The notes under the pieces: generated by a model
Database searches by the model: none
Told to the model about the DNA's origin: nothing
What the model saw: only the letters and a program-made list of their open reading frames with translations
Translations under genes and position numbers: made by a program
DNA from: Fontivita pretiosa
GTDB taxonomy: Bacteria; Planctomycetota; Phycisphaerae; Tepidisphaerales; Tepidisphaeraceae
Reading direction: 5' to 3'
Length of the DNA stretch: 64,000 nucleotides
NCBI RefSeq assembly: GCF_050410795.1
Contig: NZ_CP191258.1
Location: 5,332,001-5,396,000 of the forward strand
Part shown: in pieces, positions 33,656-42,119 of the stretch
How the letters are laid out: every line of letters begins with the position of its first letter
How positions within the stretch are numbered: the first letter of the stretch is position 1

Positions 33656-34012
33656 ATGTGGGCGCAATGGATCAGCACGCTGGTGGGGATCTGGCTCATG
33701 GCGGCGCCGGACGTGCTGGGGTACGCCGGTTCACGCGCCGCGGCGAACAACCACCACATCGTCGGGCCGCTCGTGGCCACCTGCGCCGTCATCGCCCTCT
33801 GGCAGGTCACCCGCCCGCTGCGGTGGGTCAACCTGCTGCTGGGTTTGTGGCTGATCGTCTCGCCGATCATCCTGTCGCATCCGCCGATCGCGATGGCCCA
33901 CAGCATCGTCGGCGGCGCGATCGTCGCCGCCATGTCCCTGATCCGCGGGCGGTTGAACAAACGCTTTGGCGGGGGATGGTTGCAGCTCTGGCGGGCAAAT
34001 CCTGCAGGATAA
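33656..34012 (+). CDS. SPW-repeat membrane protein
   Basis: A 118-residue protein with four hydrophobic segments arranged as two similar halves: WISTLVGIWLMAAPDVLGY and WVNLLLGLWLIVSPIIL. Each has the W-x(n)-GxWLxxxP pattern of the SPW-repeat family, whose function is unknown. It lies between the VKOR-like gene and the epimerase gene on the same strand, probably in one transcript. Confidence 0.75.
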   Translation: MWAQWISTLVGIWLMAAPDVLGYAGSRAAANNHHIVGPLVATCAVIALWQVTRPLRWVNLLLGLWLIVSPIILSHPPIAMAHSIVGGAIVAAMSLIRGRLNKRFGGGWLQLWRANPAG

Positions 34013-34086
34013 TTGGCCAAAACCCGCGGTTTTCACCGCTCCTCGGCGCCTGCTTTGCACTTCGACGACCACCAGGAGATCACCCG

Positions 34087-35196
34087 ATGATGAATCAGCC
34101 CAATGACCACCGTGAAATCGTCGCCGTCACCGGCAGCAGCGGGTTGATCGGTGCGGCGGTAGTGCGGCGGTTGGCGTCGAGCTACCGCGTGATCGGCTTT
34201 GACCGTCCGGGCCTGCCCCAACCCCCGGAGGAGGCCGACGCCGTTGACATCGATCTTGCCTCCGACGACAGCGTTCGCGACGCCCTGCGGCACGTCTTCG
34301 ACAACGATGCACAGCGGCTGGCGTCGGTGATCCATCTGGCGGCGTACTATGACTTTGCCGGCGAGCCAAGCCCACTCTACGAACAGGTTACCGTCCGCGG
34401 CACCGAACGCCTGCTCAACGGACTCCGCGAGCTTGGCTTCACTGTCGAGCAATTCGTCTTCTCCAGCACGATGCTCGTGCACGCCCCCTGCGAGCCAGGA
34501 CAGGCGATCAACGAAGACTGGCCGATCGATCCGAAATGGGACTACCCCAGGTCGAAAGTGCGGACCGAGCAGGTCATACGCGAACTGCGCGGCGACATTC
34601 CGGCGGTATTGCTGCGCATCGCTGGGGTCTACAATGACCAGGGCAACTCCATCCCGCTCGTGCACCAGATGCAACGAATCTTCGAAAGACAGCTCACCGG
34701 CCGGGTCTACCCCGGCAGCACTTCCCACGGGCAGGCATTCGTGCATCTGGACGATGTCGTCGAGGCGATCTGGCTGACCGTGCAGAATCGCCGCCACCTT
34801 CCGCCGCTAACCGTCCTGCTCATCGGCGAGGACCGCACGCTCAGCTACGACGAGCTTCAGCACACCTTCGCACGAGAGATCCACGGCACCGACGCGAGCT
34901 TCGAGACGCAGCGCGTCCCCAAGACGCTGGCCAAGGTCGGCGCGTGGGTGCAGGACAAGCTCCCCGGCCAGGCATTCATCAAGCCCTGGATGATCGATCG
35001 CGCTACCGATCATTACGAGCTGGACATCACTCGCGCGCGCAACCTGCTCGGCTGGGAGCCGAAACGCTCGCTGCGCGACACTCTGCCGAAGATGGTCGAG
35101 TCGCTGAAGCGTGATCCGCTGGCGTGGTACCAGCGCCACGAGCTGGAGCCGCCAAACTGGCTCAAGCAGCAGCCATCGGCGGCAAGACACGCTTGA
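34087..35196 (+). CDS. NAD-dependent epimerase/dehydratase-family protein
   Basis: A 369-residue extended SDR. CAGGAGAT precedes the ATG pair. The Rossmann motif VTGSSGLIGAAVVRRL (TGxxGxxG) is near residues 14-29, followed by DIDLAS and VIHLAAYYDF. The catalytic Ser is in FSSTMLVHAP and the YxxxK motif is YPRSK, with VLLRIAGVYND after it. The C-terminal part has substrate-domain elements such as FVHLDDVVEAIWL and LLGWEPKRSLRDTLPKMV. The substrate is unknown. It follows the VKOR and SPW genes, which suggests a membrane-linked redox or lipid/sugar function. Confidence 0.85.
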   Translation: MMNQPNDHREIVAVTGSSGLIGAAVVRRLASSYRVIGFDRPGLPQPPEEADAVDIDLASDDSVRDALRHVFDNDAQRLASVIHLAAYYDFAGEPSPLYEQVTVRGTERLLNGLRELGFTVEQFVFSSTMLVHAPCEPGQAINEDWPIDPKWDYPRSKVRTEQVIRELRGDIPAVLLRIAGVYNDQGNSIPLVHQMQRIFERQLTGRVYPGSTSHGQAFVHLDDVVEAIWLTVQNRRHLPPLTVLLIGEDRTLSYDELQHTFAREIHGTDASFETQRVPKTLAKVGAWVQDKLPGQAFIKPWMIDRATDHYELDITRARNLLGWEPKRSLRDTLPKMVESLKRDPLAWYQRHELEPPNWLKQQPSAARHA

Positions 35197-35229
35197 GCGG
35201 CCGCGCCAGCAGGCGGCGAACCGCGCGCA

Positions 35230-36882
35230 TCACTCTAAAGCCTGTGAGCCGCCCACCGTCACGCTCAGTGGTCGGTAAACGCCGTTGATCATCTCACTGG
35301 CGGCGGCGAAATCGGCGCCGCCGTCGCCCGACTCCGATAGCCCCATCGTGAAAACGTTGGCCACGGCCGTCAGAAGCTGATCCGGCGGGGCGCCCGGATT
35401 GTTGTGCCGCCCGAACCCGAACACCGTCATGTTATCTTCCAGATTGAAATACGAATCCTCCAGTTGATCGGGCGTATTGTGTACGAAGTAGAAGTACCGG
35501 CCGTTGGCCCCCACATCGCTGTCCCGGAAGTAGACCCATTCCTCGCCGTTGTCCGAACCGAGCCCGTCGGTGTCGCTCCAGGTTTCATCGATGGAATGCA
35601 CAGAGCCGTCACTGAGCACCACCGTGTCGTTGGCGTCCAGCCCTCCGCCGGGCGTGCCTTCGTACAGGAAATAGTAAGGCTGGTTCATCGACAGCACTGT
35701 CTGCCGGGCGAAGGTGGGGTAAAACTCCCACTGCACCCTGTTGCCGTCGGAGTCGGTGGACTCCAGCACGGTCCGCAGCGGACCCCGGGAAACGATCTCG
35801 GTGGTAACGTCGTGGCCGGCGCCGGGATGAAACCCGGCCGGCCCCATGTTCGGTATGCCACGGAATCCCCCTGCCGAGCCGGGGTTGGAGTTGGAGTTCC
35901 AGCTCACCCAGTCGTTGCCGTCGACATCGACGATGCTGGAAAACCCGCCCTCGGCCTTCTGGTAGAAGTACGTGGCGACGGGGGTTTCGATCCGCACCGA
36001 CTCGAAGCCCTCATCCGTAACATTGTCGGTGGTCCTGACCAGAGGCGTAAAAGTCGGCGCGCTGAAGCTGCCCGTGGTGTCGAAATAGACCTGGTAACGC
36101 CGCACGGCATTGGCCGCCGTCTCCCCCTTGACCAGAAAGACCAGCGTACCGGAGGCATTGGAGGCCGCGTCGTACCCGGCCGCCTTGTCGAACTGGAACG
36201 GCACGTTTTCATCGATGACGGTCTTTGCATCCGAGGCATATTCGATGACCCGGATCGACTCTTCGATCAGCGCGCCGCTTCGTCCCAGGCGGCTGAGAAT
36301 CGTCGTGAAGTTGATCGGACGCTGGACGGGATAGTCCGTGCGGGAAAAGGCGCCGACGTTGACGGAAATCGGGGTGCGGAAATGCCAACTGGTATTCCAC
36401 CAGCCCGGCGGCGGAGAAGCGGTTTCCGGGTCGTTGTCCTGAATCGTAATGGTTGTCTGGCGGTTGACGAGCGGAAACGTGTTGTTGACGATGCGGATAA
36501 TGACGGTCTCATCGCCCTCGACGAGACTGTCGTTTCGAGGGTATAGGTTAACCAGGGCGCTGCGCGCGCCGGCGCGAATCAGCACCTTGCCCTTGAGCGT
36601 GTAGAAGTCGGATCCCTGGGTGGCGGTGCTGGCGGCGGTGACGGTGTACTTGACCGTCAGCGGCTCGGTAATCGGCCCGGTGGGACGTTGGATCACGAAC
36701 TGTCCGCGGCCCGACCGCAGTGGATCCGTCTCCGAGGCGGTCGCGTCGGTGGCGGCAATGGTCAGGCTCGTGCCGGCCAACAGCGCTCGCGACTCCAGAG
36801 TTTCGATCAGTGCCGCCTGCAATGCGGATGTCCGTCGATGCTGGCACTTCTGCAACTTCTGTCGATCCGTCAAACTACGCAT
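35230..36882 (-). CDS. Secreted LEPR-XLL/Calx-beta-type protein
   Basis: A 550-residue extracellular protein of the planctomycete type. The N-terminus has no classical signal peptide but carries ALIETLESRALLAG (about 24-37), a variant of the LEPR-XLL motif found at the start of very large planctomycete surface proteins. A Calx-beta domain follows (SETDPLRSGRGQFVIQRPTG, YPRNDSLVEGDETVIIRIVN, TTITIQDND), then a beta-rich domain starting WWNTSWHFRTPI, like DUF2341-type domains, with HDVTTEIVSRGPLRTVLEST. The ATG at 36882 is preceded by AAGG. Convergent with the epimerase gene. Function unknown; a surface carbohydrate-binding role is a guess. Confidence 0.7.
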   Translation of the reverse strand: MRSLTDRQKLQKCQHRRTSALQAALIETLESRALLAGTSLTIAATDATASETDPLRSGRGQFVIQRPTGPITEPLTVKYTVTAASTATQGSDFYTLKGKVLIRAGARSALVNLYPRNDSLVEGDETVIIRIVNNTFPLVNRQTTITIQDNDPETASPPPGWWNTSWHFRTPISVNVGAFSRTDYPVQRPINFTTILSRLGRSGALIEESIRVIEYASDAKTVIDENVPFQFDKAAGYDAASNASGTLVFLVKGETAANAVRRYQVYFDTTGSFSAPTFTPLVRTTDNVTDEGFESVRIETPVATYFYQKAEGGFSSIVDVDGNDWVSWNSNSNPGSAGGFRGIPNMGPAGFHPGAGHDVTTEIVSRGPLRTVLESTDSDGNRVQWEFYPTFARQTVLSMNQPYYFLYEGTPGGGLDANDTVVLSDGSVHSIDETWSDTDGLGSDNGEEWVYFRDSDVGANGRYFYFVHNTPDQLEDSYFNLEDNMTVFGFGRHNNPGAPPDQLLTAVANVFTMGLSESGDGGADFAAASEMINGVYRPLSVTVGGSQALE

Positions 36883-37076
36883 AACCTTGCTTTCCCTGGT
36901 GAGCTTGTCCGTGATGCTTCTTGCTGGTTGTGGGTCGAGCAGTATCGATACGCATCGGCTTCCCGGCCAAGTAGAGGATCACCGCATTTGCACTGGCTGA
37001 TCCCCGATTGGATGTCGGGAAGTCCCTGAGCTTCTAGGCGGCATGTCAATGAGATAACTTAAGGCGCGATCGGCCG

Positions 37077-38120
37077 ATGCCCACCCCCCGAATCATCCTT
37101 CGCCAGACGCACGCGGTTGTTGATCGCCTGACCGCGCGGTGGTACGCGCGCTACGGCATTGCGGTGGGGATCATGGTGTTGGCTGGCGGACTGGCGATGC
37201 TGGGGCGAGCTTCGCCCGACGGGCAGCAGATCGCGCTGCCGCTGTTCGTTGGTGTTCTGGCCGCCAGCGCGATCGGCGGGCTGGGGCCGGGGCTTGTGGC
37301 CACTGCCCTGGCCCTGGTCAGCGCCTGGCAGATCCTGCCCGCTGCGCAGACCATCCAGCTTCGTGCACTGGCGATCCAGTGCCTGCTGGTCAGCGCCGTC
37401 GGCGGCGCGTTGCGGAGCACTCGTCTGAAGGCACGCCAACGCCTGGAAGCCAATCTGCGCCTCGAACAACAGGTCCTGGAGATCAGCGACGACGAGAGGC
37501 GACGCATCGGTCATGACCTGCACGACGGCCTGGGACAGCACCTCACCGGCATCTCGCTGCTCAGTGAGACCATGGCCCAACAGCTCCAGTCCGGACGGCA
37601 ACCGGACCCGGCCAATGTCGAAACCATCACTCGGCTGGTCAGCCAGGCGGTCGGCATCACCCGCGATTTGGCCAAGAGCCTCTCGCCCGTGACGCTCGAG
37701 CGCGACGGGCTGGTGGCAGCGCTCGAGGAACTGGCGGAGATGACTTCGGCCCTGTTCAACATCAACTGCACGGCGGACTTCGACGAGCCGCAGCTTGTGC
37801 TGGATCGCGCCCGCTCGCAGCACCTGTATCGCATCGTCCAGGAGGCGGTGAACAACTCGATTCGCCATGGCAAGGCGCGAAACGTCCGCATCACGCTTCG
37901 CCGCCCGCAACGAGACCTGCTGGCCGTTACCATCGTGGACGATGGATCGGGCCTGTCCAGCAAGACCACGGCCAACCCGGGACTGGGGTTGCGGATCATG
38001 GAATATCGCGCCAGAATGCTGGGAGCGTCGCTGACCGTCGAACGGGCCTCGGAAGCCGGCGGAACAGTCGTGACCTGCTGCTGCCCGCTGAACGGCCCGG
38101 CGAGCAGCGCACGCAGTTGA
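37077..38120 (+). CDS. Sensor histidine kinase (NarL-type partner)
   Basis: A 347-residue membrane kinase. The first about 110 residues contain several hydrophobic segments (ARYGIAVGIMVLAGGLAML, ALPLFVGVLAASAIGGLGPG, ALVSAWQILP) resembling a DUF4118-like sensor. The HisKA_3 dimerisation domain has the phospho-acceptor His in ERRRIGHDLHDGLGQHLTGI (about 140-160), and the ATPase has the N box QEAVNNSIRHGKA and G box VDDGSGL...GLGLRIMEYRA. The response regulator gene starts 16 bp after its stop. No periplasmic ligand domain is evident. Confidence 0.92.
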   Translation: MPTPRIILRQTHAVVDRLTARWYARYGIAVGIMVLAGGLAMLGRASPDGQQIALPLFVGVLAASAIGGLGPGLVATALALVSAWQILPAAQTIQLRALAIQCLLVSAVGGALRSTRLKARQRLEANLRLEQQVLEISDDERRRIGHDLHDGLGQHLTGISLLSETMAQQLQSGRQPDPANVETITRLVSQAVGITRDLAKSLSPVTLERDGLVAALEELAEMTSALFNINCTADFDEPQLVLDRARSQHLYRIVQEAVNNSIRHGKARNVRITLRRPQRDLLAVTIVDDGSGLSSKTTANPGLGLRIMEYRARMLGASLTVERASEAGGTVVTCCCPLNGPASSARS

Positions 38121-38136
38121 TTTCGGAGTCGATTCG

Positions 38137-38850
38137 ATGCCTGTACCGACTACCACCGCAATGGATACCAGCACCGCACAACCACACCAGCGAGTCTTCG
38201 GCGTGCTGCTGGTGGATGATCATCCCATCGTCCGACAGGGACTGGCCCAGCTCATCAACGCCGCCGGTGACCTGAGCGTTTGCGGCGAAGCCTCAACCGC
38301 CTCTGAAGCCCTGGACCTGCTGAACCGCACCAATCCCGACGTGGTCATCGTGGACATTTCCCTGACCGACCGCAACGGCGTGGAGCTGATCAAGGACATC
38401 GTCGCCCAGCGCCCCGGACTGCCCTGCCTGGCGCTGTCCATGTATGACGAGGCGATGTACGCGCTGCGGGTGCTGCGTGCCGGCGGACGCGGGTACATTA
38501 TGAAGCAGGAAGTGCCCAAGAAGGTGATTGCCGCGATACGCCAGGTGCTGGCCGGTCATGTGTATCTCAGCGAGGCGATGTCCACGCGGCTGGTGGACCA
38601 GGTGGTGAACTCGTCACCCGGCTCGATGCCGCCAGTGGCGGAGTTGAGCGACCGCGAGCTTGAGGTCCTCACGCTGATCGGCCAGGGCCAGAGCACGCGC
38701 GAAATCGCCGAAAAACTCTATCTGAGCGTCAAGACCGTCGAAGCCCATCGCGAGCGGATCAAGGACAAGCTCAAGCTCAAGAACGGAACGGAGTTGTTGC
38801 GTTACGCGATGAAGTTCACGCTCGACGGCAGCGCGCCGGCAGGCGGATGA
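38137..38850 (+). CDS. NarL/FixJ-family response regulator
   Basis: A 237-residue transcription factor. The receiver domain has LLVDDHPIVRQGL (acidic pocket), phospho-acceptor Asp in VVIVDISLTDRNG (about 71), and switch residues in LALSMYDE and IMKQEVPKK. The C-terminal LuxR-type helix-turn-helix has LSDRELEVLTLIGQGQSTRE and IAEKLYLSVKTVEAHRERI. It is the obvious partner of the kinase gene 16 bp upstream. Targets are unknown; no obvious autoregulatory site is seen. Confidence 0.93.
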   Translation: MPVPTTTAMDTSTAQPHQRVFGVLLVDDHPIVRQGLAQLINAAGDLSVCGEASTASEALDLLNRTNPDVVIVDISLTDRNGVELIKDIVAQRPGLPCLALSMYDEAMYALRVLRAGGRGYIMKQEVPKKVIAAIRQVLAGHVYLSEAMSTRLVDQVVNSSPGSMPPVAELSDRELEVLTLIGQGQSTREIAEKLYLSVKTVEAHRERIKDKLKLKNGTELLRYAMKFTLDGSAPAGG

Positions 38851-38995
38851 TCAGCAGACGGGACGACCGGCAGATGGGACAACCTGAAGCGCAATCGCGA
38901 CAGCCCGTCACCCTGTCACCCCGGCTCAGGTCGTCCCCTGCACTGCCTGGCTTCACGCCTTGTCACCTGGCTTACTTGCCGCTACCGTACCAGCC

Positions 38996-39337
38996 ATGCC
39001 GCTGGAAAAATGGTCGGACAAAGTGAACGTGCTGCATTTGGCGGACGACCCGCAGTTCACGGACGATCTTCAGGCGCTTGAGGCGCAGCTCAGCTCCAAG
39101 CCCGCCGACGTCGTGCTCGACTTCGCCGCCGTCCACTTCATCAATTCCTCCAACATCGCCCGCCTGCTGAAGCTGCGAAAGCAGATGATCAACACGGACC
39201 GCAGGCTGGTCCTGTGCGGCGTAAGCACGCAGGTCTGGGGGACATTCCTGGTCACCGGCCTGGACAAGGTCTTCCAGTTCGCCGACAACGTCATGCTCGC
39301 CCTGGCGACGATTCAGATCTCCCAACCAGCGCAGTAG
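38996..39337 (+). CDS. STAS-domain protein (anti-sigma-factor antagonist-like)
   Basis: A 113-residue single STAS domain. It begins MPLEKWSDKVNVLHLADD and contains DVVLDFAAVHFINSSNIARL, with Ser residues at the site phosphorylated in SpoIIAA-type antagonists, then LVLCGVSTQVWGTFLVTGLD and FADN, the usual end. There is no anti-sigma kinase next door, so its partner is elsewhere. The upstream 145 bp hold no gene. A role in a partner-switching module is inferred from the domain alone. Confidence 0.8.
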   Translation: MPLEKWSDKVNVLHLADDPQFTDDLQALEAQLSSKPADVVLDFAAVHFINSSNIARLLKLRKQMINTDRRLVLCGVSTQVWGTFLVTGLDKVFQFADNVMLALATIQISQPAQ

Positions 39338-39350
39338 CACTCCTCGCTGA

Positions 39351-40865
39351 CTATCTTCTTCGCCAGATCGTTTCCTGCCCGATTTGCGATTCGGGTGTGT
39401 AGCGATCCTTGACATACTGTTCAATTTGCCGCCAGGCGTGGCGAAAGTTCTCGGCGCGGACGGGCGAGCGCATCAGGTGAAGGCACTGGCTGGTCTCCAC
39501 TCGCAGCTTCGCTTCCACATCCGTCGGCAGAATGATGTAGTGCGGGCGACGCTGCTCGAAATCGCCCAGCAACAGCGGCGTGTACTCCAGCGCCGCCGTG
39601 TCGTGATTGCCGAAGATGAACATGATCGGATAGCGTGCCCCGGGTCGCAGGCCAGTCTCCAGCAGCAGCCGCGGCATCGAATCCTGCCAGACGCGATCCC
39701 CCGGCAAGGCGCGCTCCAGCAGATACCGGCTGACCGGCAGCACCGTTGGCTGGGGATGCTTCAGCACTTCCATCGAGCCGATCAGTGAGAGGATCATCAC
39801 AGGCGCCAACGCCGCCGTCAGACGGACCGGATCATTTCGCCGGGGGATCATCCCGAACAGCAGCGCCGCCGGCGCCGCGATCGGCAGGAAGTGATACGCA
39901 TACATCCGCCGCTGCATCACCGCGCCCAGCAACTCCAGCACAAGCCACACAATCGCGAAGATCACCTGGGCATGCGCAGGCCACGGGTCGGTCGCGTCGC
40001 GACGCTGCACCCAACCCCTGACCACGATCGCAAACCCCGCCAGGACCAGCACCGTGATCGGCTTGAGCACGTCCTCGTGCCAGACCAGCGGTGTCTGGGA
40101 TGCGTAGAGCGATATCTGGCGATACAGCTCCGGCAGGTCGCGCAAAGTGTCAGTTGAGACCAGATAGATGATCACAGTTGCGGCGGGTATCGACAGCCCC
40201 AGCACAGTCGCTGCGGCGATCCTGGCAAACGGCGCCAGCGGGCGGGCACGCAGCACGAGCATCACGACAGCGAACGCGCCCAATGGCGCCAGTCCGGTCG
40301 GTTTGAGCATCGCGGCGCAGCCTGCGGCCAGCCCGACCACGAACGCATCGGCCATCCAGCGCAGGCGGATCGCCTCCATCGCCGCGCATGCCGCCAGGAT
40401 CGCAAAAAAACTCTGGAGGGTTTCGAGCTGGAAGCCGCCGAACACGCCGACGCTGAAGTTGAGGTACACCACCGCCGCCAGGAGGGTCGGCAGGCGTGCC
40501 TGTTCACCAACGTTTCTGGCCGCCGAGCGCGCCAGCATCCATCCTGCACTCAGCGCCAGACTCGTCTGGAGCAGCACGTAAGCCGGCCAGCAGGTGCCGA
40601 ACGCGCGCCACGCCAGACTGGTCATCAGCCCCACACTGGGAAACTTGTTGTCGATGATGTCGTGTCCGAAGCGCTGGCCATCGCACACACTCTTGCCCAG
40701 GTACACGAACATGGCCGCGTCGTGGTCGAACGGCCGGACCAGATACGCCAGCCTGCCCGCCAGCGCCGTCAGCAGGCAGGCAGTCGTCAGCAATGCCACG
40801 GCCGCTTTCAGCCTGGCCACGCGCTGCCAGCCCAGCACAAATGTCGGTGCCGAAAGTACTGTCAC
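39351..40865 (-). CDS. Polytopic membrane protein, GT39/PMT-like glycosyltransferase
   Basis: A 504-residue integral membrane protein with about 10-11 hydrophobic helices and a C-terminal soluble domain. The first loop has RPFDHDAAMFVYLGKSVCDG, with the acidic DHDA pair matching the catalytic Asp region of GT-C transferases (PMT/ArnT), followed by GHDIIDNKFPSVGL. The last 100 residues (RRPHYIILPTDVEAKLRVET...) are soluble. Such enzymes transfer sugars from polyprenyl-phosphate donors. Acceptor and donor are not evident; no glycan cluster surrounds the gene. Confidence 0.7.
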   Translation of the reverse strand: MTVLSAPTFVLGWQRVARLKAAVALLTTACLLTALAGRLAYLVRPFDHDAAMFVYLGKSVCDGQRFGHDIIDNKFPSVGLMTSLAWRAFGTCWPAYVLLQTSLALSAGWMLARSAARNVGEQARLPTLLAAVVYLNFSVGVFGGFQLETLQSFFAILAACAAMEAIRLRWMADAFVVGLAAGCAAMLKPTGLAPLGAFAVVMLVLRARPLAPFARIAAATVLGLSIPAATVIIYLVSTDTLRDLPELYRQISLYASQTPLVWHEDVLKPITVLVLAGFAIVVRGWVQRRDATDPWPAHAQVIFAIVWLVLELLGAVMQRRMYAYHFLPIAAPAALLFGMIPRRNDPVRLTAALAPVMILSLIGSMEVLKHPQPTVLPVSRYLLERALPGDRVWQDSMPRLLLETGLRPGARYPIMFIFGNHDTAALEYTPLLLGDFEQRRPHYIILPTDVEAKLRVETSQCLHLMRSPVRAENFRHAWRQIEQYVKDRYTPESQIGQETIWRRR

Positions 40866-40999
40866 AGGCTGAATATCGGTCCGGCGGCGACAGCGGCACA
40901 GGTTTTTGCAGGACCTGCAAGTACCTCGCGGGTGAGACGTGTGCCACGCCGGTCCGGCACGGTCGCCATCCCGGCCCGATAACGCTATGCTTTACCGCG

Positions 41000-42103
41000 A
41001 TGTCGCAGAACGGCAACAACTCCAGATTCATCCAGAAACTTGCCGAAATGGCCGGCAGATTCGATGAGCTTCAGGCGATGCTGAACGACCCGCAGGTCCT
41101 TTCCAATCCCCAGCGGATCGTGTCGGTCAGCAAGGAGGCCGGCCAGCTCGAGCCCATCGTCCGCAAGTTCCGCGAGTATCAGCGCGCCGCCGCCGCCGTC
41201 GAAGAACTGCAAAAGCTCATTCAAAACAAATCCGATCCGGAGATGGCCCAGCTCGCCGAAGCCGAGCTGCCCGAAGCACAGCGCAAGGCCCAGCGCCTGC
41301 TGGAGGAGCTGAAGGATCAGTTCCTGGAAGCTGAAGACAGCGCCGTGGACAGCTTCTTTCTGGAGATCCGTGCCGGCACTGGCGGAGAAGAGGCGGCCCT
41401 GTTCGTCCGCGACTTGTTCGAGATGTATCGCAAATATTGTGAAAGCAAGGGATGGCGGTTCGAGGTCAGCGATTTCTCCCCCACCGATCGCGGCGGGTTC
41501 AAGGAAGTCATCGTCAACATCCGTGGCCCCGGCGCGTATCACCGCCTGCGTTTCGAGAGTGGAGGGCACCGCGTGCAGCGCGTCCCCGAGACCGAGGCCC
41601 AGGGTCGCATCCACACCTCCGCCGCCACCGTCGCGGTTTTGCCGGAAATGCCCGATGTCAAAATCGAGATCAATCCCAGGGACGTGGAGGAGAGCGGTTG
41701 CCGGGGCGGTGGGCCCGGCGGGCAGAACGTCAACAAGGTCGAGACTGGCTGGCAACTGCTGCACAAGCCCACCGGGCTGCGATTCAAAATGACCGAGCAC
41801 AAGAGCCAGGCCCAGAATCGCGAACGCGCCTGGGCTCTGCTGCGGGCCACACTCTACGAAATGGAGCAGGCCAAGCTTCATGCCGCCCAGGTCGGCGCCC
41901 GCCGCGCCATGATCGGCAGCGGCGACCGCTCGCAACGAATCCGCACCTACAACTTCCCTCAGAATCGATGCACCGATCACCGTCTGGGCGGCGAGGGCGG
42001 GGAGAAAAACTTCAACCTCGACCAGATCATGCAGGGCCAGCTCGACCCCCTCATCGACGCCCTTCTGGAGCTGGACAAGCGCCAGCGCCTGGAAAGCCTG
42101 TAA
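41000..42103 (+). CDS. prfA: Peptide chain release factor 1
   Basis: A 367-residue class I release factor reading UAA and UAG. The codon-recognition P-x-T element is in RVPETEAQGRIHTSA, which separates RF1 from RF2 (SPF). The hydrolysis motif GGQ lies in RGGGPGGQNVNKVET, and the C-terminal SGDRSQRIRTYNFPQNRCTD is typical. Two details are unusual: a Gly-rich stretch just before GGQ where most RF1 have RSSGAGGQ, and a GGEGGEKNF insertion after TDHRL. The start at 41000 gives a normal length. No prmC methylase gene is adjacent. Confidence 0.95.
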   Translation: MSQNGNNSRFIQKLAEMAGRFDELQAMLNDPQVLSNPQRIVSVSKEAGQLEPIVRKFREYQRAAAAVEELQKLIQNKSDPEMAQLAEAELPEAQRKAQRLLEELKDQFLEAEDSAVDSFFLEIRAGTGGEEAALFVRDLFEMYRKYCESKGWRFEVSDFSPTDRGGFKEVIVNIRGPGAYHRLRFESGGHRVQRVPETEAQGRIHTSAATVAVLPEMPDVKIEINPRDVEESGCRGGGPGGQNVNKVETGWQLLHKPTGLRFKMTEHKSQAQNRERAWALLRATLYEMEQAKLHAAQVGARRAMIGSGDRSQRIRTYNFPQNRCTDHRLGGEGGEKNFNLDQIMQGQLDPLIDALLELDKRQRLESL

Positions 42104-42119
42104 GACCTGCTGCCCGCGG

